A stretch of DNA of 64,000 nt from Paraburkholderia edwinii. GTDB lineage: Bacteria; Pseudomonadota; Gammaproteobacteria; Burkholderiales; Burkholderiaceae. The notes under the pieces are model-generated. The model was not told the origin of the DNA and did no database searches. It worked only from the letters and a program-made list of their open reading frames with translations. The DNA lies in NCBI RefSeq assembly GCF_019428685.1, contig NZ_CP080095.1, positions 3,782,001 through 3,846,000 of the forward strand. Reading direction: 5' to 3'. The position numbers were made by a program, and so were the translations under genes. This document shows, one piece after another, positions 49,518-60,235 of this stretch (the stretch's first letter is position 1; each line of letters starts with the position of its first letter).

Positions 49518-51133
49518 TTGGCGCCTCCTGCGGGTTCCACTTTCGTGAGCCGATAGCCGTCGTCGGACTGTTTGAAGACGAAGTGCACGGTGTCGCCGAC
49601 CTTCACGTCTGCGAACGCATTCGGCGCGGGCTTGTTGAACGACATCGTCATCGCGGGCCAGCCGAGCGCGGGTATCGGTTGATGCGAGAACGTCATGCCC
49701 GTCGGCGTGACCTGTTCGACCTTGCCGGTGGTCTCGTAGGTCGGGGCCGCGCCGGCAGTCGATGCCGACGTGGGAGCGGACGCGCCGGATGCGGTCGTAG
49801 TGCTTGCAGCTGTATCGCTCATCGGGCCCGTCGCGCCCGATCCCGACACCGGTGCGGACGCCGGTGCCGATGCACCTTCAATACGCGGCAGCACCGACTT
49901 CAAACTCGCTTCCGAATCGATCAGGAACTGCCCCGATGCAACGACCGTGTCGCCATCGTTCAGGCCGCCCAGCACTTCGGTTTCGTTGCCGACGTCGTTG
50001 CCGACCGTCACAGTGGCAGGCTGCAGGCGTCCGTCGCTGTTTTTCACGATCACGACCGAGCGCTTGCCGGTGGTAATCACGGCTTCGGACGGCACGAGCA
50101 GGCGCGATACCGTTTTCGCGCCGCTTACATGCGCGCGCATCAACATGCCGGGTGTGAGCCTGCCATCGCCGTTGTCGATCTCGAGCCGAGCCTGTAGCGT
50201 GCGGCTCGTCGTGCTGATGCCCGGCAGGATTTCGCGAATGCGGCCCGTGAAGTGCCGGGTCGGATCGCCGCTGAAGGTCGCATCGACGCGCATGCCGGGC
50301 CGCGCCTCGAGTGCGAGTGCCTCCGGAATCTCAACGATCAGCCACAGCTTCGACAGGCCCGCTACTTTCGCGAGCGTTTGACCCGGCGTCACCATCGCGC
50401 CGTCGCGCACGTTCAGTTCGCTGACGACGCCGCTTTCGGGCGACGACAGCACGATATGCGTCTGCGCGCGGCCTGTGCGATCGAGGCTCGCGATCACACC
50501 TTCGGGAATCGACATCGCACGCATGCGCGCACGCGAGGCCTGCAGCAATGCATCGTCCATACCGCCGCGCTTGAGCGACAGATATTCCTCCTGCGGCGCG
50601 AGCCAGTCGGGCGCGAACAGCGATGCGACCGGCGCGCCCTTCGCGATGCGCTGCATCGGTGCACTCGCATACAGATGGTCGATATAGCCGTTCACGCGCG
50701 ACTGCACGACGTCAGCCTGCGATTCGTCGAACTGCGTGGTGCCGATCGCGTCGAACCCTTCGCTCGTTTCGCGCCGATGCACGGTCGCATAACGGATACC
50801 GAGGTCCTGCTGCAAGCCCGGATTGATGCGGATGCCGGTGCTGCCGCCGCCATCGTCCGCATAGACAGGCTGCAGCTGCATATCCATAAACGGTGATTTG
50901 CCCGGCTTGTCGAAGTGCTGGTTCGGTACCATCGGGTCGTGCCAGTACAGCACCTTGCGCCCCGCTTGCGGGTCGACCTTGTCGCCCGAGGCCGCAGTCG
51001 CGGCCATTGCGGGCATGGGACGCGTCGACGCCGCGCGATGCACGCCGATGAAATAGCCTGCTGCTAGCAACGCCACGCCCGCAAACACCGAAAGCACCGA
51101 CGCGACGATCGGTACGATTAGCTTCCTGTTCAT
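49514..51133 (-). CDS. cusB: CusB periplasmic adaptor with C-terminal CusF domain
   Basis: A 539-residue membrane-fusion protein: N-terminal anchor, a heavy-metal-binding domain ([20 protein letters not shown]), then the barrel-sandwich and helical hairpin parts ([40 protein letters not shown]) up to about residue 415. An Ala/Ser/Thr-rich linker (420-465) leads to a CusF-like domain, residues 466-539, with His484, Trp492, Met495 and Met497 ([20 protein letters not shown]). So the operon encodes two CusF domains, one fused. The start is ATG 51133, eight bases after the cusC stop. Confidence 0.93.
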   Translation of the reverse strand: MNRKLIVPIVASVLSVFAGVALLAAGYFIGVHRAASTRPMPAMAATAASGDKVDPQAGRKVLYWHDPMVPNQHFDKPGKSPFMDMQLQPVYADDGGGSTGIRINPGLQQDLGIRYATVHRRETSEGFDAIGTTQFDESQADVVQSRVNGYIDHLYASAPMQRIAKGAPVASLFAPDWLAPQEEYLSLKRGGMDDALLQASRARMRAMSIPEGVIASLDRTGRAQTHIVLSSPESGVVSELNVRDGAMVTPGQTLAKVAGLSKLWLIVEIPEALALEARPGMRVDATFSGDPTRHFTGRIREILPGISTTSRTLQARLEIDNGDGRLTPGMLMRAHVSGAKTVSRLLVPSEAVITTGKRSVVIVKNSDGRLQPATVTVGNDVGNETEVLGGLNDGDTVVASGQFLIDSEASLKSVLPRIEGASAPASAPVSGSGATGPMSDTAASTTTASGASAPTSASTAGAAPTYETTGKVEQVTPTGMTFSHQPIPALGWPAMTMSFNKPAPNAFADVKVGDTVHFVFKQSDDGYRLTKVEPAGGAK

Positions 51134-51141
51134 TGTTGTCC

Positions 51142-52458
51142 TCATTGGCCAGCGGCCGCGATCAGTTCCGGCGGCAGGACCTGATATTCGAGACCGGCCC
51201 AGACAAGCGACACCTGCCGCTCGATATTGAGCACCTGAAGCTGCGTTTCGAGCTGCATGTGCCGCGCTTCGAACGCATCGGCGAGCGAGCCCGTCCCCGA
51301 CCGGTAGGCCGCGTTGGCCAGCTGCACTTTCTGATCGGCGGCGGGCAATACGGTCTGCTGCAGATTGGCGAGCCGTTCGCGGCCGCTGGCGAGCTTCGTC
51401 GCGAGCGTCTGAATCCCCGCCATCACCTGCCGCTCGGTGTCTTCGTAAGTGAGCCGCGCCTGCGTACCCATCTGCGATTTTTGTTCGACGTCGCGGTCCT
51501 CAAGGTTTTTGCGGTTGATCGGCAATGGAATCGACACGCCGAGCGACACGTAATCGGAGAAATTGCCGCCGCGTTTGAAATAGGTCAGTCCCCAGGTCCA
51601 GTTGGGACTTCTGTCGCTGCGGGCGACGTCGGTCGCCGCGTCCGCAACGGAGATCGCCGTGCGTGCGGCAATCAGCAACGGCTGCACCTGATCGAGCTGC
51701 TCGGCGCTCATGCCCGATACGGACGATTCGAGCGACGGAGTGTTGTCGGCCACTTGCAGCACATTGCCGGCCGCGGTCCAGCGCGACAGTTCGATCAGCG
51801 CGGCTTTCTCATCCTGTTGCGCATCGATCAGCGCGTCGCGTGCATTGCCGAGCGTCACGCGCGCCTGCGCGATATCCGACGCGCTGCCCTGCGCGCCACG
51901 GTACGAGGCCTGCCGGGCGGCAAGTTCGTCCTTCAGGTGATCGACCAGCGCCTGGTTCAGCGCAACGGACTTCTTTGCGAAGACGGCATTGAGCCACGCC
52001 ATCGCGGTTTGCTGGCGAACCTCAGCGAGCTTTTCCAGGTAAGTCGTCCGGCCCTGATCGACCGTGCGATTGGCGAGCGCCGTGCGAAGACGGCGCTTCG
52101 TCGGCGACACCCACTCCTGCTCGATGCCGATGCCGCGCATCGTGAAGTCGTCCTGCCCGATGGTGAACGCTTGCGGTCCGTTGATCGGCAGGTCTTCGAC
52201 GCTCAGCTTCAAGGTCGGATTCGGCAACTGTCCTGCCTTGACGACGACGGCCGAGTCACCGCGCACGGCTGCTTGCGTGGCCTCGATTGACGACGAGCGG
52301 TCTTGCGCGACCTGAAGCGCCTCGTCGAGTGTCATGCCCGCGCCCTGCGAGTAAGCGGCACGGGTGCCGAGCATGACGAATGCCGCGAGCGCGATCAGAC
52401 GCAACATCACGCGCAACGCGACGCGCCGGCTACGCGCCGGCGAAAACGGGAAAAGCAT
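51142..52458 (-). CDS. cusC: CusC-type outer-membrane channel (TolC family)
   Basis: A 438-residue TolC-family factor. It has a signal peptide (LIALAAFVMLGTRAAYSQG) with no lipobox, unlike E. coli CusC. Two outer-membrane-efflux repeats follow: MTLDEALQVAQDRSSSIEAT, GQLPNPTLKLSVEDLPINGP, then SPNWTWGLTYFKRGGNFSDY and VSLGVSIPLPINRKN. It provides the exit duct for the CusBA pump. ATG 52458 is preferred to a TTG six bases upstream. It precedes cusB. Confidence 0.9.
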   Translation of the reverse strand: MLFPFSPARSRRVALRVMLRLIALAAFVMLGTRAAYSQGAGMTLDEALQVAQDRSSSIEATQAAVRGDSAVVVKAGQLPNPTLKLSVEDLPINGPQAFTIGQDDFTMRGIGIEQEWVSPTKRRLRTALANRTVDQGRTTYLEKLAEVRQQTAMAWLNAVFAKKSVALNQALVDHLKDELAARQASYRGAQGSASDIAQARVTLGNARDALIDAQQDEKAALIELSRWTAAGNVLQVADNTPSLESSVSGMSAEQLDQVQPLLIAARTAISVADAATDVARSDRSPNWTWGLTYFKRGGNFSDYVSLGVSIPLPINRKNLEDRDVEQKSQMGTQARLTYEDTERQVMAGIQTLATKLASGRERLANLQQTVLPAADQKVQLANAAYRSGTGSLADAFEARHMQLETQLQVLNIERQVSLVWAGLEYQVLPPELIAAAGQ

Positions 52459-52567
52459 GGTCAACCCCGAATGGTCGAGCCTACGCCGCGCTTGAGCAGG
52501 CGTAACAGCTCACATCCTGTGTCAGGACGAACGTCACCGCGCACGGCGGTGTGCGAGAAGATCGGAG

Positions 52568-52939
52568 TTAGACGGAACGCGGAGGTCGCCACAGGCCATC
52601 CGGCGCGCGGATGGAGAGCGACTGCGAAAAGTGGAAGACAACGCGGCTGGACACAGGCGTTGCATGCCGGACGACGGTTGCATCGGCGCCGGGATAGTAG
52701 ACGCTGCCGAACTGGCATTGCGCGGTCATCTTGCAGAACCCGGCCTTCGATGCCTTACCGCCCGGCGACGGTTGCATCGAATCGCAGCCCGGCATTGCAT
52801 CCGACGGGTTGCTGCCGTCCAGCGTCGCGACGGACTGCTCCATCGGACACTCACCGGCCAAGCCGCTCGCTGCCAGCCCGGTAATGGGCAGCATCGCGCA
52901 CAGCAATAACACGAAGAGGGTCCGGATGAATTTCATCAT
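52568..52939 (-). CDS. Small secreted Cys/Met protein at the head of the cus operon
   Basis: A 123-residue protein from ATG 52939 (or 52936): signal peptide ([18 protein letters not shown]), then paired Cys with Met nearby ([25 protein letters not shown]) and a variable C-terminus. No named family recognised; similar small proteins with a CPM and GC motif sit near copper genes. It lies 109 bases upstream of cusC, so it is probably the first gene of the cus operon and may bind copper in the periplasm. Confidence 0.7.
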   Translation of the reverse strand: MMKFIRTLFVLLLCAMLPITGLAASGLAGECPMEQSVATLDGSNPSDAMPGCDSMQPSPGGKASKAGFCKMTAQCQFGSVYYPGADATVVRHATPVSSRVVFHFSQSLSIRAPDGLWRPPRSV

Positions 52940-53081
52940 AGCGATCGCAGGTCGCGACATTTTACCGGGTTGGCAGAATTCTGTATCGATCGGCGCGAAC
53001 CGTCCGGCTCGCGCGGCGCCCCGCTATCGGTTGATCAGTCTGACAACGGTCGGTGTGCCGCTCACGTTTTCGATGCGAACC

Positions 53082-53747
<666 letters not shown>

Positions 53748-54228
53748 CGATGAAAGCCGGCGCAACGCGTCCTCGACGTGCGTGCGCCGCAACCCGCTGC
53801 TGATTGCCACGGTGCGGATTCCATCGTGTTCCTTACGCACCAGAAATCCTCGACGGGCACGACGGCCACGATTCCGTCGCGACTCGACCGATCATTTGCG
53901 ACTTCGGCGATCTCCTTCGCGAGCGCCTCTAACCGCTGTACCACGGCTTGATGGACAAAAAGCCTGAGACCGACATGGCGATGGGCTCACAACCAGGTTT
54001 GGCATCCCGTCCGGCCATAACCAGCACGATGCCACGCCGTTCTTCATTTCCGTTATGCGAGCGTCGCTTGACCGACAAGACCAGACATTCGAGCGCGCGT
54101 TGTCGATGGCCCGCTTGTGGCCGACTTTTGTCGGACGCGTTTGTCTCTCGTTGATCTTACCCACTCTGCAGATGACTGCTTTCGGACGCGAAGCGGGCAG
54201 CAGGGGAATCTTTTGTGACCAGACTTTG
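53748..54228. other. Intergenic or decayed sequence
   Basis: Minus-strand fragments such as VVQRLEALAKEIAEVANDRS look protein-like but change frame within a few dozen codons and match nothing I know. Possibly another dead gene. Confidence 0.35.
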
Positions 54229-55280
54229 TCAGCCGACATTGACCGGCAAATCATCGTAGCGTTTGAACCTGTAGAACAGCACAGAAATCAACCAGCTCAA
54301 GACGAAGACGCCGATGACCGCATAGCCGAGCAGACCGAAATTGTCCGACGCCGCGCTCACGAGATCCCACAAGCCGCCCTTCAGCTCAAGCTTGTCCGCA
54401 ATCAACGCCAGCGCTTCGATGCCGCCAATCAGCACGGCGACTACGACCGACACGAAGGTAATCGTGATGTTGTAATAGAGCTTGCGCACCGGCTTCATGA
54501 AGGCCCAGCCATACGCGCCGAGCATCAGTACGCCGTCTGCCGTATCGATGAGGCACATGCCAGCGGTGAAGAGCGCCGGAAAAATCAGGATGGTCCCGAG
54601 CGACATGCCGTCGGCAGCCTGCGCGGCGGAGATACCGAAGAGCGCAACCTCTGTCGCCGTATCGAAGCCCAGTCCGAACAGGAAGCCGATCGGATACATG
54701 TGCCAGCTGCGCGTGACCAGCCGGAACAAGGGACGAAACATACGTGAGAGAACGCCACGCTTGTTAAGCAGCATGTCGAGGTCTTCCTCGACCAATCGCT
54801 CGCCGCGCTGCAAGCGCCGGAAGGTTTTTACAACCGACACGAGAATCACCACGTTGACAACGGCCAGCACCAGCAGAAAGCCAGCAGACACGGAAGTGCT
54901 GATCACACCGCCGATCGCCTTCATGTCTTCAAAGCGCGACTTCAATGTGACCGCCGCAAACGCCACCGCAACCGATAGCGCGAGACGATCGTCGAGTGCC
55001 CCAACGAAAAGAAGAAACGCACCGCGACGGGCCGCTTGCCGCCTCGCATCAGCTTGCGCGTGGTGTTGTCGATCGCTGCAATGTGGTCGGCGTCGACTGC
55101 ATGACGCAAACCGAACGTATAGGCGAGTACCGCGGTGCCGATGAGGCCGGGGCGCCCATGCAGCGCGGTCAGCGCCCAGATCCAGATGCCGATGTTCGCG
55201 GCGATAAGCAGCGAAAAAATGCCGATGACCTTGCCGCGCAGTGCTTGCGCGCCATCATCGAAAAGACGGGAAAGGTACAG
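54229..55280 (-). pseudogene. HoxN/HupN/NixA-type nickel/cobalt permease, frameshifted
   Basis: The second frame (54229-54966 on) encodes most of a NiCoT protein (WHMYPIGFLFGLGFDTATEV, YNITITFVSVVVAVLIGGIE). The signature helix is in another frame upstream: TFGLRHAVDADHIAAIDNTT and VAVRFFFSLGHSTIV. The frames join at about 54982-54984, where one base is missing (ATC-GTC-TC-GCG for I-V-V-A-L-S). At the 5' end the coding sequence opens after a stop with CTG-TAC-CTT and no ATG/GTG is seen, so the start codon also seems lost. The intact protein would take up Ni2+/Co2+. Confidence 0.85.
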
Positions 55281-55440
55281 CTATGGCCTTGGCGATCGCC
55301 TCACCATATTCCCTATTGATGCCTTGCGGCAACCATCGCACCTGCGATTATCGCGCGGAAAGCGCACGAATAAATAGCCGATGCACCTTCGCCCGATACG
55401 TTATGGTATGCATGCAAGGTGCTTCATGAGGCACCAGGTT

Positions 55441-55887
55441 TCAGTGACCCATCGTGGCCGGACTTTTCGTTTCACATTCGGCTTGCAGATGCTCGCCGTC
55501 GCTGAAGACGAATGTGAAGGGAATCCTGTCGCCGATCTTGAGCGGCCGTTTAGGCTGCTCCAGCATCACGTGATATCCGCCTGGCTTGAACGCAAGCGTG
55601 CCATCGGCAGGCACACTGACTTTATCTACCATGTCCATCTTCGATGTACTGCCGTTGCTGACCGTCTGGTGCAGCATCGCGCTGCCGTACGCATCGGTCT
55701 GAACGCGAAGCAGGTCGACCGGCTTCTGGCCCATGTTCATGGCGCTAAAATAGCCGCCCGACGGCAGATCGCCAGGCAACAGCCGGATCCAGCAGCCGGA
55801 CACCATCATCGACCCGGGAGCCGCTACCGCACTTCCCGCGCATGCGAACGATGCCGTAAGCAGAAGCAATGCTCGTGTGATCTTCAA
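55441..55887 (-). CDS. PCuAC-type periplasmic copper chaperone
   Basis: A 148-residue secreted protein of the PCuAC (DUF461) family. The signal peptide ends near ACAGSAVAA; the mature part shows GCWIRLLPGDLPSGGYFSAM, MLHQTVSNGSTSKMDMVDKV (the His/Met ligands), KPGGYHVMLEQPKRPLKIGD and a Met/His C-terminus (ATMGH). Start is TTG 55887, chosen for the AGGAG six bases upstream and the signal peptide. It is the last gene of the operon beginning at 60235, 26 bases after the PepSY gene, and should carry Cu(I) in the periplasm, e.g. for oxidase assembly. Confidence 0.9.
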   Translation of the reverse strand: MKITRALLLLTASFACAGSAVAAPGSMMVSGCWIRLLPGDLPSGGYFSAMNMGQKPVDLLRVQTDAYGSAMLHQTVSNGSTSKMDMVDKVSVPADGTLAFKPGGYHVMLEQPKRPLKIGDRIPFTFVFSDGEHLQAECETKSPATMGH

Positions 55888-55913
55888 GTCGCTCTCCTGT
55901 GTATGCTGCGAAG

Positions 55914-57383
55914 TCAGACTACAACCTGTCGAGACGCGCGACCGAACAGCACGCGGTCCATCAGACAGACCATAACCAGCGTTACGCCCATCAACGGAAA
56001 TACCAAGCCCAGCACGATGAGGCCGGCTTTCCAGCCCCGCATCGGCATACCAGCGCGCTCGCGCGCCGGTGCGCCAAACGTGCCGGCCGGCCGCCGTTTC
56101 CACCACATCACGCAGCCGGTCGACGCAAGCGTCGCCAGTCCAAGCGAAATCACCGTACAGACAAGCTGGTTCGCAAGGCCGAAGTAACGGCCCATATGCA
56201 GCGACGTCCCATAAGACACGGCCTTCCCCACTGCGCCGTAATCGCTGTAGCGTATGTCCTTCAGTATCGCGCCGCTGTACTGATCGATGTACAGGGTGCG
56301 CTCGAGCTTCGGGTCGGCCGGAAAATACGACACCGAGTACACCCCGCTTGCGGAAGCGGGTAACGCGACGTCGTAGCCATCGGAGAGGCCGAGCGCACCC
56401 ACCTGCGAAACGATCTGGTCGAGGGTCAATGACGTGGGACCCACCTGCTGCGACTGCGGCACGCGAGTCGCACCGGCAGCCCATGGAACCTGCGGCAGCG
56501 GCAGATCGTCCATCGTCATGCCCGGCATCGAATCCATGTCCGAGTCGCGTGACGCATGCGACGCGGACATTGGCTGCGCTTTCGCGCCCGGTATCGTCGA
56601 ACGCAACGGCGAACCGCCCCACGCGCCCTGTGGCGAGCCGAGCTTTGCGCTTGTCGCCAGCGCCTTGAACTGCTTGCCCCATGACCCGGTCCACGGCAAG
56701 CCCGTGACGACGAACGCGAGCGCGCCCACGGCAAGCCAGATTCCGAGCGCGGCATGTATGCTCTTCCAGAACGGCCGGCCGCGCAGCACAAAATGCGGCA
56801 CGAGCGCGCCACGTAGCGACGCCCCTGCCCGGGGCCACCAGAGCGCGACGCCTGTGCCGATCATCACGAGCGTCCAGCAGGCGACCAGTTCCATCAGCAG
56901 TTCACCCGGTTTTCCAAGCAACAGCTTTCGGTGAATCATCCGGTCGAGCTGCATGAAGCGGCGATCGACGCTCAGCGTGCCGAGCACGGTGCCGTCGTAC
57001 GGATTCACATACACGCTCTGTTTGTCGCCATCGGGCAGGCGGAAGACGAACTCCGCACTGCGGTCCGTGCGAGAGGAGATGCGTGCGGTCGTCGCGACCG
57101 AGCCTGCCGGCAGTGCACGGCGTGCATTTGCGAGCAACATGTCTTCGGCAAGACGCGGCGTTTCGCGCGGCTCGACGACGAGCCGATGCGGATACAGCAG
57201 CGGCTCGATCTGCGGCTGGAAGCAATACAGCGTACCGGTCAGCGCGAGCACGACAAGAAACGGCATCACGAACAAGCCGGCATAGAAATGCCAGCGCCAC
57301 AGCGTTCGATAACCGCGGCCCGCTGCCGTGGCGGCAGCCGGCGTCGTGCGCGGGTTCGGTGGTCGGGTTACGGTAGTGGACAT
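55914..57383 (-). CDS. PepSY-associated membrane protein
   Basis: A 489-residue inner-membrane protein with PepSY/TM organisation: TLWRWHFYAGLFVMPFLVVL at the start, HRKLLLGKPGELLMELVACW, a middle helix (HAALGIWLAVGALAFVVTGL), then the second PepSY region and YGTSLHMGRYFGLANQLVCT. It has a Met/Asp patch (RDSDMDSMPGMTMDD) that could bind copper. Conserved His in the helices suggest haem or metal reduction. It lies 14 bases after the TonB receptor gene; related proteins act as reductases or partners for TonB-dependent metal import. Confidence 0.88.
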   Translation of the reverse strand: MSTTVTRPPNPRTTPAAATAAGRGYRTLWRWHFYAGLFVMPFLVVLALTGTLYCFQPQIEPLLYPHRLVVEPRETPRLAEDMLLANARRALPAGSVATTARISSRTDRSAEFVFRLPDGDKQSVYVNPYDGTVLGTLSVDRRFMQLDRMIHRKLLLGKPGELLMELVACWTLVMIGTGVALWWPRAGASLRGALVPHFVLRGRPFWKSIHAALGIWLAVGALAFVVTGLPWTGSWGKQFKALATSAKLGSPQGAWGGSPLRSTIPGAKAQPMSASHASRDSDMDSMPGMTMDDLPLPQVPWAAGATRVPQSQQVGPTSLTLDQIVSQVGALGLSDGYDVALPASASGVYSVSYFPADPKLERTLYIDQYSGAILKDIRYSDYGAVGKAVSYGTSLHMGRYFGLANQLVCTVISLGLATLASTGCVMWWKRRPAGTFGAPARERAGMPMRGWKAGLIVLGLVFPLMGVTLVMVCLMDRVLFGRASRQVVV

Positions 57384-57397
57384 GACATCCTCCTCCT

Positions 57398-59773
57398 TTA
57401 AAGATGAAGCCGGCCTTCGACGTAGAACGTACGGCCCGGATAGGGGTGATAGACGTAGTAGCGCTCATCGAAGAGGTTATCGATGCCTACGCCGATTTCG
57501 CTCTGCTTCGTCGGCCGGAATGTGAACTTCGCATCCGCGACCACATACGTGCTGGTGCCGCCGAACACATCGGGATTCGTGTCGGTATTCGTGAGCGTGT
57601 TGTACTGCCTGCCGGAATAGCGCACTGCAAGCGTCAGCGCCGAACGTGCATCGAAACGGTAAGTGCCGGCGACGTTCGCGCGCCACAGCGGAATACGGTA
57701 GAAGTATTTGCCCACCGTAGCGGGATTCTGCGCATTGGCGATGATCTTCGACTGCGTGTATGCGGCATTCGCGATCAGATCGAAACCGCGCAGAAACACG
57801 TCCTGCCCCTGGTAGCTGACTTCGACGCCGCGCGAACGCACCTTGCCGATGTTCTGGAAGCTCGTCACGTTTGGAATCACGGTCGTATCGGTCTGGCTAA
57901 AGATCGTGTTCTTTACGTCGTCCTGAAACAGCGAGAGCCGGAACAGGCCGTTCCAGTGTGCCCATTCCGCGGTCAGCTCTTTCGACAGGTCGTCCTCTGG
58001 CTGCAGATTCGGGTTGTTGTTGATGATCGACGAACCGTTGATTTGCCCCTGGAACAGCTCGCCGACCGTCGGGAAGCGATACGCGCGCGCGATCGATGCG
58101 CGCAGCGTCAGATCGTCGGTCGCATCGAAAGACAGCGACGCTTTCGGCGAAAAATGATGCTGGTCCGCTTCGGGGTAAGGCAAGGTTGCGGCACCCAGCG
58201 CCTGAAAACCGTCGTACGCGCGCCAGTCTTCGTAGCGCACGCCATAGACGAATTTCCAGCGCGGCAGAAAACGCCACGCGTCCTGCGCATACGCGGCCTG
58301 CGTTTGCGTGCGCCCCCTGAACGCGTTGGCGAAACTGCCGGACGCGCCGTCGCGCCAGGCCGCCGTGTTGTAGGTTTCGTTGTCGAGGAAGTAGTTGTCG
58401 TAGTGATAGCCGAACGTCAACGCATGGTTCAGCAGGCCCGCTTGCGGCGATGCGGGCGTGTACGTCGCTTTCAGGTCGAGCGTTTTCCAGCCGGTGCCGT
58501 CACCGAACGTGACCACACCCGGTCCGTTACCGGGACCGCCCGCGTTGGCGGTGCGCGCGACGCTATTCGACACGTCGTAGTACGACGCAATGGCCTCGCC
58601 GTTCCAGCCTGACGCGTTATGAGTCTTCAACCACGCGCCATACAGCCAGTTCTCGCTATTGCCAAGGCTCGGCGCCAGCGCTGCGGCCGGAATGTTGTAC
58701 TCGAAGCCATTGATCGCGACCTTGCCGCTGTACACCGGATTGCCGTTCGCGTCGCGCAGAAAAGTCGACGTCTCGCTGTTGTACGTCTGATGCCAGTACC
58801 CGAGCGTGAAACCTGCCTGTACGGTCGGCGTGAAGTCGTACTGCATCTTCACTTTCAGCTGATCCTGGATCGTGCGTTCGATCCCTTCCCCATTGACGCC
58901 GAGCACCGCGGTCGGCGCGTTGGTCTGGTTGTTGTAGAAATAGGCGCCCGTGACCGGTGTGTCGCCCGGCTTCGCAGGCGTGCTGGATTGCGCGAGTGTC
59001 GCGAACTGCAGCGGCTGACCGGTGTTCTCGAGGTGATTCGCGCCGACGAAGAACGAGAACTTGCCGATCCGGTCGCCGATGGTCGCGCTCGACTCCGTGC
59101 CGTTGAAGTTGCGATTCACGCCGAACAGATCGAAGTGTTGCGTAAACGCCTTGACGTCCGCACTGGCTTCGAACTTCGTCGGCATGCGTGTCGTGATCAG
59201 CACCGTGGCGCCCAGCGAGTTACCCGGATAGAGCGCGGAGTACGGACCGTAGATCACGTCGACCTGCTGGATCTCGTCCGGAAACACCATCGACCAGCGC
59301 GGCGGAAACGAGTAGCTGTTGCCGAGCAGATTCGACAACAGCAGCCCATCGGCGTAGACGAGGCCGCGTGCGCTTTGCACGTTGCTCGTGCCGCGCACCG
59401 CGATAATCGAGTTCAGGTCGCCGATGAATCGTTTGCGCACCGCGAGGTTCGGCAGGTACTTGAGCACGTCTTCCGTGTTGACCACATTCCAGTTCTCGAA
59501 CTGCTCGCGCGTGACCGTTTCGGCCGATGCGGGCAGATTCGGATCGACGACCGGGCGGTAGCTGCCGGCACCGCTTGCCGTCACGGTGACGGCCGGCAGT
59601 TCGTTGGCGGTGGAACCGGTGCTGGTCCGAGCAGTAGACGACGCGCCCACAGGTGTGCCGGCTGTGTCCGCAAGTGCTGGAGCGGCCAGCGTCAGCGGCA
59701 GAAGCCCGACAGCGACATGGCGCGTGCACGGCCGAATGCCGCGGCGAAGGCTTCGCAAAGCGAAGTACAGCAT
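57398..59773 (-). CDS. TonB-dependent outer-membrane receptor (copper-type context)
   Basis: A 791-residue receptor. The signal peptide is followed by a plug: SAETVTREQFENWNVVNTED, VLKYLPNLAVRKRFIGDLNS, GLVYADGLLLSNLLGNSYSF and QVDVIYGPYSALYPGNSLGA. The barrel ends IGVGIDNLFDERYYVYHPYP then GRTFYVEGRLHL. It should import a metal or metal complex with TonB energy. Its neighbours (DUF2946, PepSY, PCuAC, in one operon) point to copper. The ATG at 59773 has AGGAATAATCC before it. Confidence 0.92.
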   Translation of the reverse strand: MLYFALRSLRRGIRPCTRHVAVGLLPLTLAAPALADTAGTPVGASSTARTSTGSTANELPAVTVTASGAGSYRPVVDPNLPASAETVTREQFENWNVVNTEDVLKYLPNLAVRKRFIGDLNSIIAVRGTSNVQSARGLVYADGLLLSNLLGNSYSFPPRWSMVFPDEIQQVDVIYGPYSALYPGNSLGATVLITTRMPTKFEASADVKAFTQHFDLFGVNRNFNGTESSATIGDRIGKFSFFVGANHLENTGQPLQFATLAQSSTPAKPGDTPVTGAYFYNNQTNAPTAVLGVNGEGIERTIQDQLKVKMQYDFTPTVQAGFTLGYWHQTYNSETSTFLRDANGNPVYSGKVAINGFEYNIPAAALAPSLGNSENWLYGAWLKTHNASGWNGEAIASYYDVSNSVARTANAGGPGNGPGVVTFGDGTGWKTLDLKATYTPASPQAGLLNHALTFGYHYDNYFLDNETYNTAAWRDGASGSFANAFRGRTQTQAAYAQDAWRFLPRWKFVYGVRYEDWRAYDGFQALGAATLPYPEADQHHFSPKASLSFDATDDLTLRASIARAYRFPTVGELFQGQINGSSIINNNPNLQPEDDLSKELTAEWAHWNGLFRLSLFQDDVKNTIFSQTDTTVIPNVTSFQNIGKVRSRGVEVSYQGQDVFLRGFDLIANAAYTQSKIIANAQNPATVGKYFYRIPLWRANVAGTYRFDARSALTLAVRYSGRQYNTLTNTDTNPDVFGGTSTYVVADAKFTFRPTKQSEIGVGIDNLFDERYYVYHPYPGRTFYVEGRLHL

Positions 59774-59875
59774 GTTGGATTATTCCTGTGCGTGTTGGTG
59801 AACACGCCACGACAGGCGGCTGCGTGCGCCTTCAATGGGCGCAGGCGGGCCGGTGCGGCGTGCGGCGAACGACGG

Positions 59876-60235
59876 TCAGGAAAGGGCGGGAGGGTCGCGT
59901 GGACGCCCGGATGGAAACGCACCGAGCGGCGTGAAGCGTGTAGAGAGCGCGACGGTTGTGGCCACAACCGGCAGCAGAAGAACCGGGACGATGGTCGGTG
60001 CAATAGGCGGCGGCGCCGCATGCGTGGCGAGCAGATCGCAATAGCCGCACGCGGAAAGCAGATCGCCCGCATGATGGCCGCCACTATCCGCTTGCGTGGC
60101 AGAGCAGAGCGCCGCGACCGGTTCAGCGGCATGAGTTGACGCCACGAGCTGACTCACGACCGGCACGAACACGACTAGGCACATGGCAAGCATGCCACGC
60201 CAGGCGCTCCAATGTCGACGGGCGTGAAAATTCAT
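59876..60235 (-). CDS. DUF2946-family membrane protein
   Basis: A 119-residue protein with an N-terminal hydrophobic segment (GMLAMCLVVFVPVVSQLVAS), the conserved DUF2946 motif LLSACGYCDLLATHAAPPPI (a C-G-Y-C pair followed by His), and a second hydrophobic segment. This family is repeatedly found beside TonB receptors and copper genes. It is the first gene of the copper operon, with a 102-base gap to the receptor gene. The C-x-x-C may bind Cu(I). Confidence 0.85.
   Translation of the reverse strand: MNFHARRHWSAWRGMLAMCLVVFVPVVSQLVASTHAAEPVAALCSATQADSGGHHAGDLLSACGYCDLLATHAAPPPIAPTIVPVLLLPVVATTVALSTRFTPLGAFPSGRPRDPPALS

Noticed and set aside
51133..52290. 385-codon plus-strand frame
   Set aside because: Antisense of cusC.
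55414..55440. GGTGC...GCACC hairpin just after the PCuAC stop as a terminator
   Set aside because: Arms are only five bases and no T-run follows on the minus strand.
58619..60139. 506-codon plus-strand frame
   Set aside because: Antisense of the TonB receptor and DUF2946 gene.
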